Assembly (NCBI GenBank): GCA_027347805.1
Contig: DAIEQP010000062.1
Location: forward strand, 1 to 8,743
DNA: 8,743 nt
From: Ignavibacteria bacterium
GTDB lineage: Bacteria; Bacteroidota; Ignavibacteria; Ignavibacteriales; Melioribacteraceae
Direction of reading: 5' to 3'
Under the pieces are notes generated by a model that was given only the letters and a program-made list of their open reading frames with translations, ran no database searches and had not been told where the DNA came from. Of the stretch, positions 1 to 7,266 are shown piece by piece (within the stretch, counting starts at the first letter, position 1; every line of letters starts with the position of its first letter). The position numbers and the translations under genes were made by a program.

Positions 1-150
1 AATGCCTGGGCTTTTATCGATGAGTTAATAAAAAATAATATCATGTTCGATTTGATGGTTTATCCAATGCGAATGCATGGAATTGCAGACAGATCTGCTA
101 GAATTCATTTATATAATACAATGCTCGAATTCTGGAAGAAAAACCTGTAA
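1..150 (+). CDS. S9 family (dipeptidyl-peptidase IV-like) serine peptidase, C-terminal fragment
   Basis: Only the last 49 codons are present; the gene begins upstream of the window and ends at TAA 148-150. The fragment reads as the end of the alpha/beta-hydrolase domain of prolyl oligopeptidase family S9. It has the FDLMVYP strand, then MHGI with the catalytic histidine (codon 26, bases 76-78), then a helix ending in LYNTMLEFWKKNL. In DPP-IV-type enzymes the histidine of HGI completes the Ser-Asp-His triad, followed by a similar RxHLYxxxxxFxxxNL tail. Such enzymes cleave dipeptides or short peptides and in Bacteroidota-like bacteria are usually exported. The serine, the aspartate and any signal peptide lie outside the window, so the exact subfamily (DPP-IV versus another S9 exopeptidase) is inferred from the tail alone. 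Confidence 0.8.
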   Translation, partial: NAWAFIDELIKNNIMFDLMVYPMRMHGIADRSARIHLYNTMLEFWKKNL

Positions 151-176
151 AACTCAAATATTGTTGTATGCATAAT

Positions 177-199
177 TATTCATTGGAATGAATATTTTT
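177..199 (+). terminator. Palindrome plus T run, possible terminator of the S9 peptidase gene
   Basis: TATTCATT (177-184) and AATGAATA (187-194) are perfect 8-base inverted repeats around a GG centre, directly followed by TTTTT (195-199). The pairing extends outward past one mismatch (174-175 with 196-197). It lies 26 bases after the peptidase stop codon, the expected place for an intrinsic terminator. The stem is AT-rich and the loop must open a few pairs, so it would be weak. The same 18-base dyad could instead be a protein operator. Confidence 0.4.
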
Positions 200-221
200 G
201 CAAAAACACTTGCATCATTCA

Positions 222-333
222 CGGCAATTTTTATATTACGGGTCAAATTATTGGCGTTGGTAAAAAAAGATGTCTTTGAATAGAAAATATATGCTTTCAC
301 ACAATTCGGCTGTAACGGCCAGTGAAATTGCCG
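222..333. ncRNA. Candidate structured RNA element (long-range nested helix)
   Basis: CGGCAATTT (222-230) is perfectly complementary to AAATTGCCG (325-333). Immediately inside, 249-255 pairs with 318-324 (seven pairs, two of them G-U), and 256-258 pairs with 314-316 past a single bulged G317. One strand is therefore paired almost without interruption over 314-333, while the other carries an 18-base bulge (231-248). The enclosed loop is AT-rich. The strand is unknown because the helix can form on either. It lies upstream of the tentative gltB promoter, so it could be a small RNA, part of a longer gltB leader from an earlier start site, or a DNA-level inverted repeat. No known RNA family is recognised, and a chance helix in AT-rich DNA is possible. 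Confidence 0.25.
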
Positions 334-348
334 CGCATAATTCAAACC

Positions 349-379
349 TTGTCATTATTCTAGTCTAATCCCTTATAAA
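349..379 (+). promoter_or_regulatory. Tentative promoter for gltBD
   Basis: TTGTCA (349-354) resembles a -35 box and TATAAA (374-379) a -10 box, but the spacer is 19 bases, longer than ideal (18 if TTATAA at 373 is used). Transcription would start near 386-388, placing the hairpin at 389-423 at the very 5' end of the message. A weaker alternative in the Bacteroidota style is TTG (431-433) with TAATTTTA (455-462), which differs from TAnnTTTG in the last base. Neither is certain. Confidence 0.25.
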
Positions 380-388
380 ATATTCTCA

Positions 389-423
389 CTTCCTTATAAC
401 CCATAATGAAGTGGGAAAGGAAG
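389..423 (+). promoter_or_regulatory. Two-part hairpin in the gltB leader region
   Basis: CTTCCTT (389-395) pairs perfectly with AAGGAAG (417-423), and CCCA (400-403) with TGGG (412-415). An asymmetric internal loop (396-399 against A416) separates the two stems, and the apical loop is 404-411. A competing pairing, ACTTC (388-392) with GAAGT (408-412), would exclude this fold. There is no T run after it and it ends 80 bases before gltB, so it is not a simple terminator. It may stabilise the 5' end of the gltB message or serve as a binding site. Confidence 0.35.
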
Positions 424-487
424 AATAATATTGGTAGGGTTCAAGTATTGATTGTAATTTTATCCAAAATGTAAATGGATTTTAAGA

Positions 488-494
488 TAAGGAG
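488..494 (+). promoter_or_regulatory. Ribosome binding site of gltB
   Basis: TAAGGAG sits 9 bases before the ATG at 504 and fixes this start. The next in-frame ATG (codon 25) has GAGGA abutting it with no spacer, so it is a poor alternative. Confidence 0.75.
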
Positions 495-503
495 TATCGC
501 AAG

Positions 504-3500
504 ATGCCTGAAATAAACAAAAAACTTCTTGAAGAAATTTTGCTTGAGAAAGAATTAAATGATAATTCAAGAGGAATGTATAATTCTGCTTTTGAGCATG
601 ATGCGTGCGGAATGGGATTTGTCGCAGATGTAAAAGGAAGAAAATCGAGAACAATAATTGATAAAGGACTTGATATTCTTAAGAATCTTGAACACCGCGG
701 TGCCGTTGGTGCAGATCCCACAACAGGAGATGGATCAGGTGTATTAATACAAATTCCGGATGAATTTTTGCGTAAGGTGACTGCTCCACTTAAAATAAAT
801 TTACCTGAAGAGGGACGTTATGGTGTGGGAATGATTTTCCTTCCGCAGAATCCTGTGCTTCGAAAAGCAATAGAAAATATTATCGAAAAAATTGTACTCG
901 ACGAAAATCAAAAATTTCTGGGCTGGCGTGATGTTCCTGTTGATCCTAATGTTCCAGGAAAAGGTGCAGTAGCAACTCTTCCTTTTATTCGTCAGTGTTT
1001 TGTTGGTGCCAATAAAAAAATTCAAACACATGATGAATTTGAAAGAAAGCTTTATTTGATAAGAAGAATTATTGATCATCGCGTTCGTGCTGAACTAAAA
1101 CTAGATAGAAGCAAATATTATGTTCCATCTTTTTCAAGTCGAATTCTTGTTTATAAAGGAATGTTGCTTTCGCAGCAATTAATTGACTTCTACAAAGATC
1201 TGACTGATCCTGATATGAAATCAGGAATGACAATGCTTCATATGCGTTTTTCAACAAACACATTTCCAACCTGGGATTTAGCCCATCCGTTCAGAATGAT
1301 TGCGCATAACGGAGAAATAAATACTTTACGCGGAAACAAAAACTGGATGGCAGCGCGCCAGCATGTAATGGATTCTCCTTATTATGGAAAAGATTTGAAG
1401 AGAATGCTTCCAATTATTATGGAAGGGCAAAGCGATTCAGCAACTTTCGATTCCGTTCTCGAGCTGCTTGTAATGAGCGGAAGAAGTTTACCTCATGCAA
1501 TGATGATGATGATTCCTGAAGCCTGGTCGAAAAATGACCTGATGGATCCAGACCGAAGAGCATTTTATGAATACCACGCAACAATGATGGAACAATGGGA
1601 TGGACCAGCAGCAGTTGTGTTTACTGATGGAAATATTATTGGTGCTACACTTGACCGTAATGGATTAAGACCATCACGTTACGTAGTAACAAAAGATGAT
1701 CTTGTTGTTCTTACTTCCGAAGCCGGTACATGGAGTGTTGATGCAGAAAATGTAAAAGTAAAAGGTAAACTCCAACCGGGCAGAATGTTCATTCTTGATC
1801 TGCAGCAGGGAAGAATTATCGAAGATGAAGAAATTAAAAAAGATATTGTTTCCCGCCAGCCTTATGCAAAGTGGGTTAAAGAAAATATGATCAAGATGGG
1901 GCATCTTCCCACTCCTGATTATATCTATAATGCCGATTTTAAAACTTTACATATCAGACAGAGAATTTTTGGATATTCAAAAGAAGATTTAATGCAGGTT
2001 ATGCTGCCGATGGCTGTAAAAGGAGAAGAAGCTATCGGTTCAATGGGAACAGATGCATCTCTCGCAGTTCTTTCAGATAAACCTCAAATGTTGTTCAGAT
2101 ATTTTAAGCAACTTTTTGCACAGGTTACAAATCCTCCTGTTGATGCAATTCGAGAAGAACTTGTAATGGAATTGACAACTTATGTCGGTCCGGAACAAAA
2201 TCTGCTTGATGAAACTCCACAGCATGCAAACAGACTTGAACTCGAACATCCGCTTCTATCGAATTCGCAAATGGAAAAGATTCGTCACATTGCTAAAGGT
2301 ATGTTCAAATCGAAAACGGTTACATTATTATTTAATCCATATGTTCATCATGATATGCGTAACCGTCTTGAAGAAATTTGTAACGAAGCAATCGAAGCTG
2401 TTAAGTCTGGAATTTCACTTTTGATTTTATCTGACAAAGGTGCTGATAGAGAAAAAGCAGCGATACCAAGTTTACTTGCAACATCGGCAATACATCATAC
2501 TTTATTACGTGCCGGTTTAAGAACCCGTACTGGAATTATTGTTGAAACTGGTGAAGCAAGAGAAGTTCATCACTTTGCATTACTTTGCGGTTATGGTGCA
2601 AATGCAATAAATCCTTATTTAGCTTATGAAACATTGGCATACTTAACCGAAAAAGGTTTTCTGCCTCCTTCGTTGGATTATTCTGCAGTCAAGAAAAATT
2701 TTGTTAAAGCTGTAAGCAAAGGTCTTTATAAAATTTTCAGCAAGATGGGAATTAGTACACTGCAATCTTATTGCGGCGCTCAAATTTTCGAGGCAGTGGG
2801 TCTTGATAGCGAAATTATCGAAAATTATTTCACTGGTACACCAACAAGAATTGAAGGACTCTCTCTTGAAATGCTAGAAGAAGAAACTAAGAGAAGACAT
2901 CTTCATGCGCTTGATCCTCAGGTTGATCAGAGTTCTCTTGATGTTGGCGGATTATATCATTACAGGAGAGATGGAGAACATCATTTATGGAATCCGACTA
3001 CAATTTCCAAATTACAGCTTAGCACTCAGAGGAATGATTATAAGACATATAAAGAATATGCAGATTATATAAACAATCAGGAAAAACATAGAGTAACATT
3101 AAGAAGTTTATTCGAATTGAATTTTAGTTCAGAACCTGTTCCACTTGAAGAAGTTGAACCTGCAAAAGAAATTGTAAAAAGATTTTCTACCGGTGCGATG
3201 AGTTTTGGTTCAATCTCAAGAGAGGCTCACACAAATCTTGCTATTGCGATGAACAGAATCGGCGGTAAATCCAATACAGGTGAAGGCGGTGAAGAAGCTG
3301 AAAGATTTATCCAGCTTCCAAATGGCGATAGTTTGCGTTCCTCAATTAAGCAGGTTGCTTCTGCAAGATTTGGTGTTACAGCAAATTATTTGGTGAATGC
3401 TGATGAACTTCAGATCAAAATGGCCCAGGGTGCAAAACCTGGTGAAGGCGGTCAGTTGCCTGGTCACAAAGTTGATGCTATCATTGCAAAAGTTAGACAC

Positions 3501-5099
3501 AGCACACCTGGTGTAACTTTAATCTCACCTCCTCCGCATCATGATATTTATTCAATTGAAGATTTGAAACAATTGATATTTGATTTGAAGAATATAAATC
3601 CTAAAGCAAGAATTAGCGTAAAACTTGTTTCTGAAGTTGGTGTTGGAACTGTAGCCGCCGGAGTTGCGAAAGCTCATGCAGATCATATTCTGATCAGCGG
3701 TCACGACGGCGGAACTGGAGCGAGTCCAATTTCATCAATCCAGTATGCAGGAACCCCATGGGAACTTGGATTAAGCGAAGCTCATCAAACTTTGGTATTA
3801 AATGGACTGCGCGATAGAGTTTATCTTGCAACTGATGGCCAGCTCAAAACTGGAAGAGATGTTGTTATTGCTGCTCTTCTCGGCGCAGAAGAATTCGGTT
3901 TTGCAACAGCTCCTTTAGTTACACAGGGATGCATCATGATGCGTAAGTGCCATCTTAATACCTGTCCGGTTGGTGTTGCAACTCAGGATCCAGAATTGAG
4001 AAAGAAATTTACTGGCAAACCTGAATACGTAATTAATTTTATGTTTTTCATTGCCGAAGAAGTTCGTGAGTTAATGTCAAAGCTAGGATTCAGAACTATC
4101 AATGAAATGATTGGACAAACTGATAAAATTAATCAGGTGAGACTGCACAATCACTGGAAAGCACGCGGTATTGACTTAACTAAACCGTTGTTTAAGCCAA
4201 CAGCTTTATACGATACCAATTTGTACAGAACTCGCGGGCAGGATCATGGATTGGAAGTTCAGCTGGATCATGAATTAATTGCAGAATGTAAGGACGCAAT
4301 TGAAAATAAAATTCCTGTTGTGATTAACAAAAGAATAAGAAACATTCACAGAACTGTTGGTGCAATGCTTTCTCATGAAATTGCATCCAGATATGGTGAT
4401 GAAGGATTGCCTGATAAAACAATTAGAATTGAATTAAGAGGAACTGCCGGACAAAGTTTTGGGGCGTTTCTTTCAAAAGGAGTCGAGTTAATTCTAACAG
4501 GCGAATCAAACGATTATTTTGGAAAAGGTTTGTCTGGAGGAAGAGTTGTAGTAAAAATTCCTCCTGAAGTAACTTTTGATCCTGCACAAAATATAATAAT
4601 TGGTAATACTTGTTTATATGGTGCAACAAGCGGTGAAGCATTTATAAACGGTGTTGCCGGCGAAAGGTTTGCAGTTCGTAATTCCGGAGCCAATGCTGTT
4701 ATTGAAGGTGTTGGTGATCATGGATGCGAATATATGACGGGCGGAAGAGTTGTTGTGCTTGGAAGAATCGGAAGAAATTTTGGCGCGGGTATGAGCGGCG
4801 GTATTGCATATATCTGGGATCCATCACGCGAAGCAGATAAAAGAATCAATCACAGTATGGTTGATGTTGAATATCTAATATATGAAGAAGATCAGTATGA
4901 AGTTCACAAACTAGTTAAGAAACATTTTGATAATACCGGTTCCAAACGTGCGCAGATGATTCTTGAAAATTGGGAACAAGAAAAAGATAATTTCTGGAAA
5001 GTAATTCCGGGTGAATACAAAAAGGCACTGGCAAAAATGGCCAAAGAAGAAGCTGATAAAAAAACAGAAGCAGCTGTAAAGGAGGTTATTCATGGGTAA
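504..5099 (+). CDS. gltB: Glutamate synthase, large (alpha) subunit
   Basis: This cytosolic enzyme makes glutamate from 2-oxoglutarate and the amide nitrogen of glutamine. The 1531 residues carry the full family layout. A 34-residue leader precedes Cys35 in EHDACGMGF, the N-terminal nucleophile exposed when the propeptide is removed. The glutamine amidotransferase class II domain (about 35-430) has MRFSTN (R248) and HNGEINTLRGN (N269, G270). The central domain (about 485-770) begins near FGYSKEDLMQVMLPM. The FMN synthase domain (about 850-1220) contains RFSTGAMSFGS (from R893) and the 3Fe-4S cysteines in a Cx5Cx4C pattern at C1143, C1149 and C1154, followed by PVGVATQ. The C-terminal GXGXG beta-helix (about 1300-1490) begins near GTAGQSFGAF (G1313). 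Nothing looks truncated and no catalytic residue appears missing. It forms an operon with gltD, whose start lies within its last codons. NADPH or NADH preference cannot be read from this subunit. Confidence 0.98.
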   Translation: MPEINKKLLEEILLEKELNDNSRGMYNSAFEHDACGMGFVADVKGRKSRTIIDKGLDILKNLEHRGAVGADPTTGDGSGVLIQIPDEFLRKVTAPLKINLPEEGRYGVGMIFLPQNPVLRKAIENIIEKIVLDENQKFLGWRDVPVDPNVPGKGAVATLPFIRQCFVGANKKIQTHDEFERKLYLIRRIIDHRVRAELKLDRSKYYVPSFSSRILVYKGMLLSQQLIDFYKDLTDPDMKSGMTMLHMRFSTNTFPTWDLAHPFRMIAHNGEINTLRGNKNWMAARQHVMDSPYYGKDLKRMLPIIMEGQSDSATFDSVLELLVMSGRSLPHAMMMMIPEAWSKNDLMDPDRRAFYEYHATMMEQWDGPAAVVFTDGNIIGATLDRNGLRPSRYVVTKDDLVVLTSEAGTWSVDAENVKVKGKLQPGRMFILDLQQGRIIEDEEIKKDIVSRQPYAKWVKENMIKMGHLPTPDYIYNADFKTLHIRQRIFGYSKEDLMQVMLPMAVKGEEAIGSMGTDASLAVLSDKPQMLFRYFKQLFAQVTNPPVDAIREELVMELTTYVGPEQNLLDETPQHANRLELEHPLLSNSQMEKIRHIAKGMFKSKTVTLLFNPYVHHDMRNRLEEICNEAIEAVKSGISLLILSDKGADREKAAIPSLLATSAIHHTLLRAGLRTRTGIIVETGEAREVHHFALLCGYGANAINPYLAYETLAYLTEKGFLPPSLDYSAVKKNFVKAVSKGLYKIFSKMGISTLQSYCGAQIFEAVGLDSEIIENYFTGTPTRIEGLSLEMLEEETKRRHLHALDPQVDQSSLDVGGLYHYRRDGEHHLWNPTTISKLQLSTQRNDYKTYKEYADYINNQEKHRVTLRSLFELNFSSEPVPLEEVEPAKEIVKRFSTGAMSFGSISREAHTNLAIAMNRIGGKSNTGEGGEEAERFIQLPNGDSLRSSIKQVASARFGVTANYLVNADELQIKMAQGAKPGEGGQLPGHKVDAIIAKVRHSTPGVTLISPPPHHDIYSIEDLKQLIFDLKNINPKARISVKLVSEVGVGTVAAGVAKAHADHILISGHDGGTGASPISSIQYAGTPWELGLSEAHQTLVLNGLRDRVYLATDGQLKTGRDVVIAALLGAEEFGFATAPLVTQGCIMMRKCHLNTCPVGVATQDPELRKKFTGKPEYVINFMFFIAEEVRELMSKLGFRTINEMIGQTDKINQVRLHNHWKARGIDLTKPLFKPTALYDTNLYRTRGQDHGLEVQLDHELIAECKDAIENKIPVVINKRIRNIHRTVGAMLSHEIASRYGDEGLPDKTIRIELRGTAGQSFGAFLSKGVELILTGESNDYFGKGLSGGRVVVKIPPEVTFDPAQNIIIGNTCLYGATSGEAFINGVAGERFAVRNSGANAVIEGVGDHGCEYMTGGRVVVLGRIGRNFGAGMSGGIAYIWDPSREADKRINHSMVDVEYLIYEEDQYEVHKLVKKHFDNTGSKRAQMILENWEQEKDNFWKVIPGEYKKALAKMAKEEADKKTEAAVKEVIHG
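5077..5086 (+). promoter_or_regulatory. Strong ribosome binding site of gltD inside gltB
   Basis: TAAAGGAGGT is close to a perfect complement of the 16S rRNA 3' end and stands 5-6 bases before the gltD ATG at 5092. It lies within the last codons of gltB, so ribosomes finishing gltB can start gltD directly. This fixes the gltD start and explains the 8-base overlap. Confidence 0.85.
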
Positions 5100-6552
5100 G
5101 CCAACAGGATTCATGGAATATGAAAGAGCTTCTTTGCGTAAAGAACCAATTGAAGACAGAATAAAAAACTATAAAGAATTTGAAAAAAGATTCAGCTCTG
5201 AAAAAGCAAAAACACAGGCGGCACGCTGTATGGACTGCGGTATTCCATTCTGCCATGGTGATACTGGCTGCCCGGTTCAAAATTATATTCCTGAGTGGAA
5301 TGATCTGGTTTATAAAGGTCATTTGAAAGAAGCACTTGATAATCTTCATTCAACAAATAATTTTCCTGAATTTACGGGAAGATTATGCCCCGCACCTTGT
5401 GAATCTGCATGCACGTTGGGAATTAATGTCGTTCCTGTTTCGATCAAAGCAATTGAAAGAACAATTATTGATAAAGGATTTGAAGAAGGTTGGGTTAAAC
5501 CCCGTCTTCCTCACGTTCTAACTGGAAAGAATGTTGCAGTGGTTGGTTCCGGTCCTGCAGGATTAGCTGCCGCTCAGCAGCTTTGTAGAGCCGGTCATTT
5601 GGTTACTGTTTACGAAAAAAACGATCGAATTGGAGGATTGCTTCGTTACGGCATTCCTGATTTTAAATTGGAAAAAAATCTAATAGATAGAAGAATTAAA
5701 CAAATGCAGGTTGAAGGGGTCATTTTCAAAACGGGAATTAATGTTGGTAAGAATATTTCTGCCAAGGAATTGATTGAAACGAATGATGCTGTTGTTTTAG
5801 CTGGCGGTTCAGAGAAACCAAGAGATATAAATATTCCCGGAAGAGAGCTTAAGGGAATTTATTTTGCAATGCAATATCTTACTGAGCAAAATAAAGTTGT
5901 TGCTGGCGACAAAACTGAACCTGCAATAAATGCAAAGGGTAAGCACGTAGTAGTAATTGGCGGCGGTGATACAGGTTCTGATTGTGTTGGAACTGCCAAC
6001 CGGCAGGGAGCAGAATCAGTTACGCAGATTGAAGTAATGCCTATGCCTCCTGTTAATAGACCAGAATCTACTCCGTGGCCATATTACCCAATGATTCTTC
6101 GCACTTCATCAAGCCACGAAGAAGGTGCTGATAGAAAATGGAGTATAAACACAACCGCATTTAAAGGAAATAGCAACAATGAAGTTACAGCATTGCAATG
6201 TTGCCAGACAAATTTTGAGAATGGAAAGTTTGCTGATGTTTCCGGTACAGAATTCGAATTGAAAGCAGATTTAGTTTTCATTGCAGCTGGATTTGTTCAT
6301 CCTGAACCAACCGGATTACTGCAGGAATTGGTAAACCTTGGAATGCAATTAGATGCACGTGGAAATGTAAAAGCAAATTTTGGTGATGAACTATCTGATC
6401 ATCAGACTACATTGCCAAAAGTCTTTGCGTGCGGAGACATGAGGCGCGGTCAATCATTAATTGTTTGGGCAATTGCAGAAGGTAGAAAATGTGCTAATGC
6501 TGTGCATAATTATTTAACAGAGCAGGTTGTAGAAGAGGAATCCGCCGCATAA
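5092..6552 (+). CDS. gltD: Glutamate synthase, small (beta) subunit
   Basis: This subunit oxidises NAD(P)H and passes electrons through FAD and 4Fe-4S clusters to GltB. The protein is 486 aa, a usual length. The N-terminal Fe-S domain (about 1-140) has CMDCGIPFC (C46, C49, C54), C60, then LCPAPCESAC (C99, C103, C107). The FAD-binding Rossmann motif is VVGSGPAG (G152, G154, G157), followed by YEKNDRIGGLLRYGIP, typical of the family. The second nucleotide fold is VVVIGGGDTGSD (G290-G295), the expected NAD(P)H site. Near the C-terminus, FACGDMRRGQSLIVWAIAEG (G448, D449) closes the FAD site. Its start overlaps gltB by 8 bases in a different frame, indicating one transcript and coupled translation. 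Related subunits occur in dihydropyrimidine dehydrogenase-like enzymes and standalone NfnL-type proteins, but the adjacent gltB makes the assignment firm. Confidence 0.97.
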   Translation: MGKPTGFMEYERASLRKEPIEDRIKNYKEFEKRFSSEKAKTQAARCMDCGIPFCHGDTGCPVQNYIPEWNDLVYKGHLKEALDNLHSTNNFPEFTGRLCPAPCESACTLGINVVPVSIKAIERTIIDKGFEEGWVKPRLPHVLTGKNVAVVGSGPAGLAAAQQLCRAGHLVTVYEKNDRIGGLLRYGIPDFKLEKNLIDRRIKQMQVEGVIFKTGINVGKNISAKELIETNDAVVLAGGSEKPRDINIPGRELKGIYFAMQYLTEQNKVVAGDKTEPAINAKGKHVVVIGGGDTGSDCVGTANRQGAESVTQIEVMPMPPVNRPESTPWPYYPMILRTSSSHEEGADRKWSINTTAFKGNSNNEVTALQCCQTNFENGKFADVSGTEFELKADLVFIAAGFVHPEPTGLLQELVNLGMQLDARGNVKANFGDELSDHQTTLPKVFACGDMRRGQSLIVWAIAEGRKCANAVHNYLTEQVVEEESAA

Positions 6553-6553
6553 A

Positions 6554-6605
6554 ATCTTATCTATCTAAGTGTCTCTGCTTAAAAAACGCAGAGACACAAT
6601 AAGAT
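6554..6605. terminator. Strong hairpin between convergent gltD and msrA, likely bidirectional terminator
   Basis: GTGTCTCTGC (6569-6578) and GCAGAGACAC (6588-6597) form a perfect 10-base stem with a 9-base loop. A second perfect pair, ATCTTAT (6554-6560) with ATAAGAT (6599-6605), encloses it, leaving eight unpaired bases on one side and one on the other. It begins two bases after the gltD stop and ends six bases before the msrA stop, so it probably serves both genes. There is no clear T run after the stem on either strand; the only run is the A6 in the loop. Termination is therefore inferred from position and stability; the hairpin could also act as a 3' RNA-end stabiliser. Confidence 0.65.
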
Positions 6606-6610
6606 GAAAA

Positions 6611-7240
6611 TTACTTCAGTAATTCTTTAAAGACTTTTTCGAACTTTTCCAGCTTAGGAGTAATTACAAAAGCACAATAACCCTGGTTAGTATTATTATT
6701 GTAATAGTTTTGATGATAATTTTCTGCCATGTAAAATTTCTTAAAAGCGCTTATCTCTGTAACGATTGGTCTATCCCAAATCTTTTCTTCATTTAATCTT
6801 TTTATTACCTCATTGCTAATACTTTTTTGATCTTCATTGTGATAAAAAATAACTGAACGGTATTGGGTTCCAACATCAGCACCCTGGCGGTTTAAAGAAG
6901 TAGGATCATGAGTTTTAAAGAATACTTCCAGTAATTTTTTAAAGGAAATGATATTTGGATCGAATGAAATATTTATACATTCCGCATGCCCGGTTTTACC
7001 TGTGCATACTGCTTCGTAAGAAGGATTGGGAACATTCCCGCCGCTGTATCCGCTCTCAACTTTTATAACTCCCTTAAGTCTTTGAAACACAGCTTCTGTA
7101 CACCAAAAGCATCCGCCCCCAAAGGTTGCAGTTTCAAATTTCTCTTCAATCATTTTGCCCTCATTTTTATCCATGCTGTAATTAATCTGTGTTATAATAA
7201 AACTAAAGATTCCAAAAAATATTATTCTAAAAACTCTCAT
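6611..7240 (-). CDS. msrA: Peptide methionine-(S)-S-oxide reductase, probably exported or membrane-anchored
   Basis: MsrA reduces methionine-S-sulfoxide in proteins back to methionine. The catalytic motif is GGGCFWCTE, with nucleophile Cys44 and a second Cys47. The family blocks SGYSGG, TGKTGHAE, HDPTSLNRQGADVGTQYRS and NYHQNYY follow in order, and Cys189 in GYCAFVITPKLEKF is the likely resolving cysteine. I chose ATG at 7240 (209 aa) over an in-frame TTG five codons upstream. Residues 4-19 are hydrophobic after two arginines, so the protein is probably exported or anchored in the membrane; no lipobox cysteine is present. A second possible start at Met30 (bases 7153-7151) has GAGGG four bases before it and would give a cytosolic enzyme beginning just ahead of the catalytic domain. 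No fused MsrB domain is present. The gene faces gltD and shows no functional tie to it. Cys79 and Cys88 are further cysteines. Confidence 0.95.
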   Translation of the reverse strand: MRVFRIIFFGIFSFIITQINYSMDKNEGKMIEEKFETATFGGGCFWCTEAVFQRLKGVIKVESGYSGGNVPNPSYEAVCTGKTGHAECINISFDPNIISFKKLLEVFFKTHDPTSLNRQGADVGTQYRSVIFYHNEDQKSISNEVIKRLNEEKIWDRPIVTEISAFKKFYMAENYHQNYYNNNTNQGYCAFVITPKLEKFEKVFKELLK

Positions 7241-7266
7241 GGCACTTTCTTTCAAAATTTATATCT

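Larger units (their letters stand above)
151..503. other. Intergenic region, 353 bases, with three inverted-repeat structures
   Basis: No convincing protein-coding gene is seen between the peptidase stop and gltB. The stretch holds an 18-base palindrome followed by a T run (177-200), a long-range imperfect helix (222-333), a tentative promoter (349-379), a two-part hairpin (389-423) and the gltB ribosome binding site (488-494). A 63-codon antisense frame (154-345) has no recognisable features and overlaps the inverted repeats. I treat the region as regulatory or as carrying a structured RNA rather than coding. Confidence 0.6.

Noticed and set aside
315..326. ACGGCCAGTGAA matches the M13 forward-primer/lacZ-alpha region of cloning vectors
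   Set aside because: Only 12 bases match, the flanks differ from vector sequence on both sides, and the segment is one strand of the inverted repeat described at 222-333. Coincidence is more likely than contamination.
154..345. 63-codon antisense frame in the gltB upstream gap
   Set aside because: No recognisable domain or signal, no good ribosome binding site, odd composition, and it overlaps the inverted repeats.
482..1269. Several antisense frames of 64-92 codons over the start of gltB
   Set aside because: All lie opposite a fully conserved enzyme and lack any family motif; they are shadows of gltB codon use.
2182..2424. 80-codon + strand alternative frame within gltB
   Set aside because: It lies inside the intact central domain of gltB and has no independent features; there is no sign of a frameshift in gltB.
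4440..4830. Repeated glycine-rich coding pattern at the end of gltB resembling a DNA repeat
   Set aside because: This is the known GXGXG beta-helix of the glutamate synthase alpha subunit, a protein-level repeat and not a DNA element.
5336..5521. 61-codon + strand frame inside gltD
   Set aside because: It overlaps the Fe-S domain of gltD in another frame; gltD is intact and explains the sequence.
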